In this document: positions 1 to 4,254 of the stretch, piece after piece
Position numbering within the stretch: the first letter of the stretch is position 1
Layout of the letters: each line of letters opens with the position of its first letter
Source of the DNA: Oscillospiraceae bacterium
GTDB taxonomy: Bacteria > Bacillota > Clostridia > Oscillospirales > Oscillospiraceae
DNA length: 6,044 nt
Direction: 5' to 3'
Assembly (NCBI GenBank): GCA_016290695.1
Contig: JAEEUX010000155.1
Location: forward strand, 1-6,044
Notes under the pieces: model-generated
The model's database searches: none
Seen by the model: only the letters and a program-made list of their open reading frames with translations
What the model was told of the DNA's origin: nothing
Made by a program: the position numbers and the translations under genes

Positions 1-1594
1 CTGTGTCATTCCAGCTATTGGTTTCAAAGGATTTAAACTTTATAATCGCTTGGCTATCGGGAAAGTTATAGGACTGCGTGCCGAGATTGGCTTCGTTCGA
101 GGGGATAAGCTCAAGCTTGATAGGCTCCTCCTCTTCCATTTCCACCTGCTCGCCGACAACGGGCTCGCTGCCGGAGTTGGCGGCGGTGGGCGCCTCGGTG
201 ACGATGGAGGAAAGGTCGACCGTCTCGGCGTCGTAGAGGACGGAAGCGAGGTTATCGGCTTCGCCCGTGCCGGAGTTTATGAGGCTTACGGTGACTTCGG
301 AAAGACCCATCGAGCAGTTGTCGTCGCCCTTCAAATCGGAGAGGGAAACGGTGAAGTCCAGCGGAACGTCCTGCTCAAGCTGATCGTCTATGAGCTCTAT
401 CTTAATGGGAAGCTCGGTGACGTTGCCGTAGAACATGAGCGTGCCGCTCGCAGCGACATAATCCTTGCCCGCAGCGGCGGTACCGTCCGTCGTCGTGTAA
501 TCGACGGAGACGGCGCGCTCAACGCCGCCTACGCGGCGGACGAGAAGCTCTGCAAAGCCATTTGCCTTGTCAACCGTCACGCTGTCTGCGACAGCAAAGC
601 CGACAGTGCTGGGCGTGGACTCGTTTTTGTCGTCTACGTGGAGAAGAAGAGTTTCGGAACCGCTGTAAATGTCGCCGCCTTTACAGTAAGCGATGCGGAA
701 AGTGGCGGACTCCATGAGCTCGCTGAGCTCATCGGTGTTCGCGTGGATGTGGATTTCCTTTTTGTATTCGCCGTCGGCAAAGGTGAGGTTGAAGAGCCAG
801 CCGGAATAGAGGTCGTCCTTGTCGTCAAGGGCGATGGCGGTGTAGCTGGGCTCGGGGTTGAGCTCAAGGTCGTCCGGCATGGGCTCAAGGACTTCCTCCG
901 GCTCCTGAACGTACTCAATGCCGCGCAGAGAATCCGTGCAGTAGCGGACGCCGTCCTTCATATAAATGCAGCGGTAGTCGTATTCACCGCTGTCTATGTA
1001 TTCCGTATCCATGGGGAGGCTGGCGGACTCGGCCTTTACGATGCCGACCCAGTCGCCGTCATAAAGAGCCTGCCACTGATAGCTGTCCGCTTCCTCGGAA
1101 AGGCTGAGAACATAGCCCTCTTCGTCCGTCCCCTGAACGATGGAAGCGTCGCCGCGCTCGGGGTTCGGATATTTGCCGAGCTCCTGATACTGGGCGATGG
1201 GCAGCGGGTTTTCGACTTCGAGGACGATGTCCTTGCCGCTGAGGCCATAGCCGTAATAAACGCTCTCGTCCTCGTTCGGAGTGAGAACGGGAGAGTAGGC
1301 TATGTAGGCCGTTGCACGCCCGCGGGTTCCGCCGGCGCGGTAAACGGTTACGACGGCGTCCTCACCCTCGGCCATGCCGAGCGCGGTAACGTCGAACGCA
1401 AAGGCACCGAAGGGGTAGGTTTCGTCCCAGAGTTCGCTGACTCTGACGGCGGTGCCGTTTTCGTCGGTGAGGGTCAGGCCGTCCTCTGCCGCAGCAGCGC
1501 CGCCGGTATAGTAGCCGAGCGCGGGCTGCACGGTCGAGAAGACCATGATAAGCGAGAGTGTGATGCTTAATAGTTTTGTGAGTGCTTTTTTCAT
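1..1594 (-). CDS. Secreted Calx-beta / Ig-like surface protein (C-terminus beyond left edge)
   Basis: This frame is open from an ATG at 1594 to the left edge, giving 531 codons without a stop. The start is supported by GGAGG at 1600-1604, five bases upstream. Residues 1-27 form a signal peptide: MKKALTK, then a hydrophobic stretch ending near QPALG. Residues 331-442 match a Calx-beta domain, with VDYTTTDGTAAAGKDYV followed by SGTLMF and the ELIDDQLEQDVPLDFTVSL strand pair; this family forms extracellular beta-sandwiches that often bind Ca2+. Residues 61-130 look like a weaker Calx-beta copy (VVTVYRAGGTRGRATAYIAY). Residues 160-222 look Ig-like (YQWQ, then DSGEYDYRC). An acidic linker (EMEEEEP) lies near 485-491. 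The role is probably adhesion or wall architecture; no enzymatic motif is visible. The missing C-terminus could carry an SLH or other anchor. The gene lies 114 bases after the DUF2442 gene with no clear terminator between them; a TATAAA at 1677-1682 (minus) lacks a good -35 box. Confidence 0.88.
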   Translation of the reverse strand, partial: MKKALTKLLSITLSLIMVFSTVQPALGYYTGGAAAAEDGLTLTDENGTAVRVSELWDETYPFGAFAFDVTALGMAEGEDAVVTVYRAGGTRGRATAYIAYSPVLTPNEDESVYYGYGLSGKDIVLEVENPLPIAQYQELGKYPNPERGDASIVQGTDEEGYVLSLSEEADSYQWQALYDGDWVGIVKAESASLPMDTEYIDSGEYDYRCIYMKDGVRYCTDSLRGIEYVQEPEEVLEPMPDDLELNPEPSYTAIALDDKDDLYSGWLFNLTFADGEYKKEIHIHANTDELSELMESATFRIAYCKGGDIYSGSETLLLHVDDKNESTPSTVGFAVADSVTVDKANGFAELLVRRVGGVERAVSVDYTTTDGTAAAGKDYVAASGTLMFYGNVTELPIKIELIDDQLEQDVPLDFTVSLSDLKGDDNCSMGLSEVTVSLINSGTGEADNLASVLYDAETVDLSSIVTEAPTAANSGSEPVVGEQVEMEEEEPIKLELIPSNEANLGTQSYNFPDSQAIIKFKSFETNSWNDT

Positions 1595-1708
1595 AAAAAC
1601 CTCCGATATACTGCGCCTGAGATTTTGCGAGGGGAGACGCAGCTCTTTAACAAGCTCTCCGCTTGAAAAATACAAATTTATAATGTAGGAAATTTGCTTT
1701 GCGCGGCG

Positions 1709-1954
1709 CTAATCCATCATCATAGCGTCGAGCAGCTCGTTGCAATAAAAGCCGAGCGTCATGCCTTTGTCGTTCCAGACGACCTTGTCCCCTTCGGCGC
1801 GCGCCGTCGAGAAAGTGTCCTCTGACGAAAGACGGGAAAACCGAAGCGTTTTGACGCGCTGTTCCATATTGACGATTGCCATGCTGCCGTTTTGAAAAGT
1901 GACCTCAAGGCGATACCCCGGCAGCGGCCTGACCGTTTTCAGAGCAGAATCCAT
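1709..1954 (-). CDS. DUF2442-family small protein
   Basis: This is an 81-residue protein with ATG at 1954 and TAG at 1709-1711. A GGGG ribosome binding site lies seven bases upstream of the ATG, at about 1962-1965. The N-terminal half (VRPLPGYRLEVTFQNGS) fits the start of DUF2442, a family of roughly 80-residue proteins of unknown biochemical role; the later VVWNDKGMTLGFYCNELLD fits its C-terminal part. There is no signal peptide or membrane segment, so it is probably cytoplasmic. Family members are often encoded next to a DUF4160 gene, a pairing sometimes discussed as toxin-antitoxin-like; no DUF4160 motif (histidine-rich HNPPHFH type) was found upstream here, so this copy looks like an orphan. 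It could be co-transcribed with the secreted Calx-beta gene downstream. The family call rests on motif memory, not on a profile search. Confidence 0.72.
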   Translation of the reverse strand: MDSALKTVRPLPGYRLEVTFQNGSMAIVNMEQRVKTLRFSRLSSEDTFSTARAEGDKVVWNDKGMTLGFYCNELLDAMMMD

Positions 1955-2280
1955 TCTTTAGCCCCTTTCATGCGGTTTCGGATAATAATTGGCTCTGCAT
2001 AAAATACCGCAGGATAATAATACACTAAATGGATAGCTTTGCACATCACCCGAAAGTGTTATTTTTATGAAAAAATACAAAAAGTGAGACTGTTTTAAAA
2101 CGCAACTAAAGCACAAAGCTGCATATATAAGGGCAAACAGGAATTAGGCTTTGAGGCGATTCAGTATTCAAAGCCGTAAAGATTCAAAGCTCATAATTAT
2201 ATGCCGCGAATAAATATTAATGCCGGGCGAAAAACATGTGCCGTTGTAATCAAAAATACATTCGCGAAAATAGTTTCTCT
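1955..2280. other. AT-rich non-coding stretch between DUF2442 gene and insertion sequence
   Basis: No convincing coding frame was found on either strand. It should hold the promoter of the DUF2442 gene: a TATTAT-type box is present on the minus strand around 2014-2022, without a clear -35 partner. On the plus strand TTGGCT at 1989-1994 and GATAAT at 2013-2018, 18 bases apart, resemble a sigma-A promoter, but nothing recognisable lies downstream before the insertion sequence. A 10-bp palindrome GTTTTAAAAC lies at 2092-2101. The DNA is visibly richer in A+T than the flanking genes. Confidence 0.5.
2147..2190. repeat. Short inverted and direct repeat (GGCTTTGA / TCAAAGCC)
   Basis: GGCTTTGA at 2147-2154 pairs with TCAAAGCC at 2168-2175, giving an 8-bp stem with a 13-base loop. 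The nonamer ATTCAAAGC occurs at 2166-2174 and again at 2182-2190, 16 bases apart. It could be a protein binding site or a remnant of a structured RNA; nothing links it to a known element. Confidence 0.35.
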
Positions 2281-2310
2281 AAACCCAAATTCCCGTGACT
2301 CCACACTAGG
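2281..2310 (+). repeat. Left terminal inverted repeat of the insertion sequence
   Basis: This repeat begins AAACC, has the core ATTCCCGT at 2289-2296 and ends with ACTAGG. It matches the reverse complement of 4058-4087 at 21 of 30 positions. The inner half (2295-2313) also matches 2394-2412 at 14 of 19 positions, which points to a shared transposase binding motif. Confidence 0.7.
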
Positions 2311-2324
2311 ATGTCGCTATAAAA
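2295..2324 (+). promoter_or_regulatory. Candidate outer promoter for the transposase
   Basis: GTGACT at 2295-2300 inside the left terminal repeat and TATAAA at 2319-2324 are 18 bases apart and resemble a sigma-A promoter (four of six and five of six consensus bases). Placement of the -35 box within the terminal repeat would let bound transposase shut the promoter off. It would give a leader of about 90 bases. Based on consensus matching only. Confidence 0.3.
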
Positions 2325-2369
2325 ACGCTGTAAATCCGCATAAATACTAGAAAATTCGCGTTTTGAGCA

Positions 2370-2398
2370 TTGCTTCATAGATAGTGATGTGTTATAAC
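2370..2398 (+). promoter_or_regulatory. Candidate inner promoter for the transposase
   Basis: TTGCTT at 2370-2375 and TATAAC at 2393-2398 are separated by 17 bases. The -10 box is good (five of six) and the -35 weaker (three of six). The -10 lies in the centre of the palindrome at 2382-2407. Transcription would begin close to 2405, leaving a very short leader with the ribosome binding site almost at the 5' end. Confidence 0.3.
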
Positions 2399-2407
2399 AC
2401 CTCACTA
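2382..2407. promoter_or_regulatory. 26-bp palindrome, likely operator or translation-control hairpin
   Basis: The two 13-base arms pair at 12 of 13 positions around the centre GTGTTATAACAC (2389-2400); the only mismatch is 2388/2401. It overlaps the candidate -10 box and abuts the ribosome binding site at 2407-2415. The left arm (2383-2394) matches 4061-4072 of the right terminal repeat at 11 of 12 positions. The right arm with its extension (2394-2412) matches the left terminal repeat at 14 of 19 positions. It is thus two inverted copies of the inner terminal-repeat motif, which suggests a transposase-bound operator. As RNA it could instead fold into a hairpin next to the start site. Confidence 0.6.
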
Positions 2408-2415
2408 GGAGGGAG
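2407..2415 (+). promoter_or_regulatory. Ribosome binding site that fixes the transposase start at ACG 2421
   Basis: AGGAGGGAG is a strong Shine-Dalgarno sequence ending five bases before codon ACG at 2421. An in-frame TAG lies at 2406-2408, so translation cannot begin further upstream in this frame. No ATG, GTG or TTG lies at the expected distance in the transposase frame. Confidence 0.75.
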
Positions 2416-2420
2416 TTTAC

Positions 2421-4046
2421 ACGGCTATCATCAAGCAATGCGATAAACGCAGCGGCATTACATATGTTTACGAGTCTATATCCTATTGGGACGAGGAAAA
2501 ACATCAGCCCCGTTCCAAAAGGACACTGATCGGACGGCTTGATCCGGAGAGCGGAGAAATCGTTCCGACAGATGGCCGCGGGAAGCGCCGCAGCCAGAAG
2601 GTCCTTGATAATCCTGCAAAAAGAGGCTCCGTTCCAGTCATACAGACAGAACGTCTCTTCTTTGGCGCCACATATTTATTCGACCAGATTGGCGTCGTAA
2701 CCGGTGTATCAGCAGACTTGAAAGCCTGCTTTCCGCACACCTATAAGCAGATTCTTTCCATTGTCTATTACCTCATTCTGGAAGACCAGAACCCGCTATT
2801 CCGCTTTAAGAAATGGGCTATGCTACATAAGCATCCTTTTGGGAAGGATATACCTTCCCAGCGGAGCACGGAACTGTTCCAGTCCATCACGGAAGAAGCA
2901 AAGATGCAGTTCTTCCGGCTGCAGGGGAAGCGGCGCGTGGAGAAGGAATTCTGGGCTTATGACAGCACGTCGATCTCAAGCTATTCCGAGACCTTAAAGC
3001 AAGCCAAATATGGTAAAAACAAGGACGGGGAGCAACTCCCACAGATCAACCTTGCATTGATTTTCGGCGAAGAATCAGGCCTTCCGTTCTACTACCGCAA
3101 GCTTGCCGGCAACATCCCGGATGTAAAAACGATCCGGGAGCTGCTCCGTGAACTCTATGTCCTTGGCTACGAAAAGATCAAGCTTGTCATCGACAGAGGC
3201 TATTACAGCGCGGACAACATCAATGCCCTGTATAAGGAGCATCTGAAGTTCCTGTGCGGAACCTCTACTGCCTTGAAATACGCCAAAGACTATATCCGCG
3301 AGATCGGTTCGGACAAGGACCGTTACGAATACTATAATAGCGACCTGGAACTGTATATTTTCTCAAAGACAATCTCCTGGAACTATGAACAGGAACGTCC
3401 GTACAAAGGCGATACCGTCAAAGAAGAACGGCGCATGTACCTGCACCTGTACTTCAACCCTGACAAGTTTGCAGATGACGGCAAAGCCCTCAACAGGAAG
3501 CTGACCGATCTTAAGGAAGAACTCCTTTCCGGTAAGCGTGTCCCGGAACATGAGAAGGATTACCGGAAATACTTCGAGATCAAAGAAACACATAAAAGAG
3601 GAGTCTCGCTTTCTTACAAGCAGGACGTCATCGATAATGTTCGCGAGAGATATGGCTTCTTTGTTCTGATCAGCAATGAGGTCAAAGATCCGGTCACGGC
3701 GCTCAGCCTGTACCGGATGAGGGATGTCATCGAGAAGGCTTTCTGGAACATCAAAGAGCGCCTGAACCTCCGTAGGACGTTAACTTCTTCGGAAAGTTCG
3801 CTGGAGGGCAAGCTGTTCGTTGAATTTGTGGCACTTATTTACCTTTCCTACATCAAGAAAAAGATGGAGGACACAGGATTATTTTCAAAGTACACGATGC
3901 ATGAGCTCCTTGATGAACTCGATGTAATCGAATGCTTCCAGGAGCACGGAAAGGCCCCAATTCAGGGCGAAGTCCTGAAAAAGCAGGAGCAGATATATCT
4001 TGATCTCGGCGTCGAACCTCTGCTGGCTACGCCGGAGTTCCGGTGA
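2421..4046 (+). CDS. IS1634-like DDE transposase with ACG at the start position
   Basis: The transposase would cut and join the ends of its element by DDE chemistry. From ACG at 2421 to TGA at 4044-4046 the frame holds 541 codons, a normal length for the IS1634 group. The first residues (AIIKQCDKRSGITYVYES, then SYWDEEK) match where family proteins begin, usually MAIIKQ. An RNase-H-like DDE domain follows: first Asp at residue 181 (YDSTSIS), second Asp at 258 (VIDRGYYSADN), Glu at 438 in YRMRDVIEKAFWNIK, which fits the Y-2-R-3-E-6-K signature exactly. No internal stop or frameshift is visible. The odd feature is the start: a strong ribosome binding site sits five bases before ACG, so an ATG probably mutated (T to C) or a weak non-standard start is used. 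The first conventional start is TTG at 2718 (residue 100), which has no good ribosome binding site and would drop the N-terminal domain. The catalytic domain is intact, but whether the protein is made is unknown. Confidence 0.85.
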   Translation, partial: TAIIKQCDKRSGITYVYESISYWDEEKHQPRSKRTLIGRLDPESGEIVPTDGRGKRRSQKVLDNPAKRGSVPVIQTERLFFGATYLFDQIGVVTGVSADLKACFPHTYKQILSIVYYLILEDQNPLFRFKKWAMLHKHPFGKDIPSQRSTELFQSITEEAKMQFFRLQGKRRVEKEFWAYDSTSISSYSETLKQAKYGKNKDGEQLPQINLALIFGEESGLPFYYRKLAGNIPDVKTIRELLRELYVLGYEKIKLVIDRGYYSADNINALYKEHLKFLCGTSTALKYAKDYIREIGSDKDRYEYYNSDLELYIFSKTISWNYEQERPYKGDTVKEERRMYLHLYFNPDKFADDGKALNRKLTDLKEELLSGKRVPEHEKDYRKYFEIKETHKRGVSLSYKQDVIDNVRERYGFFVLISNEVKDPVTALSLYRMRDVIEKAFWNIKERLNLRRTLTSSESSLEGKLFVEFVALIYLSYIKKKMEDTGLFSKYTMHELLDELDVIECFQEHGKAPIQGEVLKKQEQIYLDLGVEPLLATPEFR

Positions 4047-4057
4047 TCGTCAACCCG

Positions 4058-4087
4058 CATAGTTATGTGTTACGGGAATCCAGGTTT
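4058..4087 (-). repeat. Right terminal inverted repeat of the insertion sequence
   Basis: The reverse complement begins AAACC, then ATTCCCGT (4072-4079) and ends near ACTATG; it pairs with 2281-2310 at 21 of 30 positions. It starts 11 bases after the transposase stop codon. Positions 4061-4072 recur almost exactly in the palindrome before the transposase gene. Confidence 0.7.
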
Positions 4088-4189
4088 CAGGCGTTTGTTG
4101 TGAAAAAAAGCTTCACCCGCGGCAAAAACCGCGGGTGAAGCTGTTATAAGCAAAACGAGACTCAGAAGCGCGGAAAAAGCACGCTTCAA
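4070..4189 (-). pseudogene. Possible 5' remnant of an exported-protein gene cut by the insertion sequence
   Basis: On the minus strand, TTG at 4189 opens a 39-codon frame that ends at a TAA inside the right terminal repeat (4070-4072). GGGGA at 4199-4203 lies nine bases upstream and could be its ribosome binding site. The peptide looks like a textbook signal peptide: LKRAFS, a hydrophobic core LLSLVLLITASPAV and a VFA/AGE cleavage site. The last residues (KPGFP) come from the terminal repeat. The minus-strand DNA on the other side of the element (left of 2281) does not continue a recognisable protein, so the rest would have been lost. Against this reading, the frame runs through a perfect 14-bp terminator-like hairpin (4109-4142), so the resemblance may be chance. 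In-frame ATG at 4264 would overlap the end of the SLH gene and run through a second hairpin, and is less likely. Confidence 0.35.
4103..4142 (-). terminator. Rho-independent terminator for minus-strand transcription
   Basis: On the minus strand a perfect 14-bp GC-rich stem (arms 4129-4142 and 4109-4122) with a six-base loop runs into seven consecutive U residues (4103-4109, the first being part of the stem). It lies 112 bases past the stop of the SLH gene and would end its transcript just before the insertion sequence. Confidence 0.75.
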
Positions 4190-4202
4190 GGTACTGCATC
4201 CC

Positions 4203-4235
4203 CATTTCCCGGAACGACTGCCGTTCCGGGAAATG
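4203..4235. repeat. Perfect 14-bp hairpin just after the SLH gene
   Basis: CATTTCCCGGAACG at 4203-4216 pairs perfectly with CGTTCCGGGAAATG at 4222-4235 around the loop ACTGC. It begins 20 bases after the stop of the SLH gene. On the minus strand no U-run follows it, so it is not a classical terminator in that direction; on the plus strand only a weak GTTTTG follows. It may protect the 3' end of the mRNA or act as a weak plus-strand terminator for transcripts leaving the insertion sequence. Confidence 0.6.
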
Positions 4236-4254
4236 AGTTTTGAATTACGTGTTA

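Larger units (their letters stand above)
2281..4087 (+). mobile_element. Insertion sequence, IS1634-like (IS4 superfamily)
   Basis: The element is about 1.8 kb with one transposase gene filling most of it, bounded by imperfect terminal inverted repeats at 2281-2310 and 4058-4087 (21 of 30 positions match, including an 8-bp exact core ATTCCCGT). Length, single gene and the DDE transposase with YREK signature fit the IS1634 group. The outer limits are uncertain by several bases: the strongest core starts at 2289 and ends at 4079. No short target-site duplication flanks either set of limits. IS1634-type elements are known for unusually long, variable duplications, but no long direct repeat was seen either, so the insertion may be old or its flanks rearranged. 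It is transcribed opposite to the neighbouring genes. Confidence 0.8.

Noticed and set aside
50..1570. Long plus-strand open frame of about 500 codons
   Set aside because: It is antisense to the Calx-beta gene, which has a signal peptide, a ribosome binding site and domain motifs. The plus-strand translation has no recognisable domain, and its openness is a by-product of GC-rich third positions on the other strand.
1600..1708. Partial dyads in the leader of the Calx-beta gene (CAAGC-GCTTG and GGAGA-TCTCC on the minus strand)
   Set aside because: The stems are only five base pairs and match no riboswitch or leader type I know.
2250..2504. Minus-strand frame of 84 codons across the left end of the insertion sequence
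   Set aside because: It spans the terminal repeat and is antisense to the conserved transposase N-terminus; it has no ribosome binding site or family resemblance.
2718..4046. Transposase starting at TTG 2718
   Set aside because: The frame upstream back to 2421 encodes the conserved N-terminal family sequence and has the strong ribosome binding site, so 2718 is an internal leucine codon.
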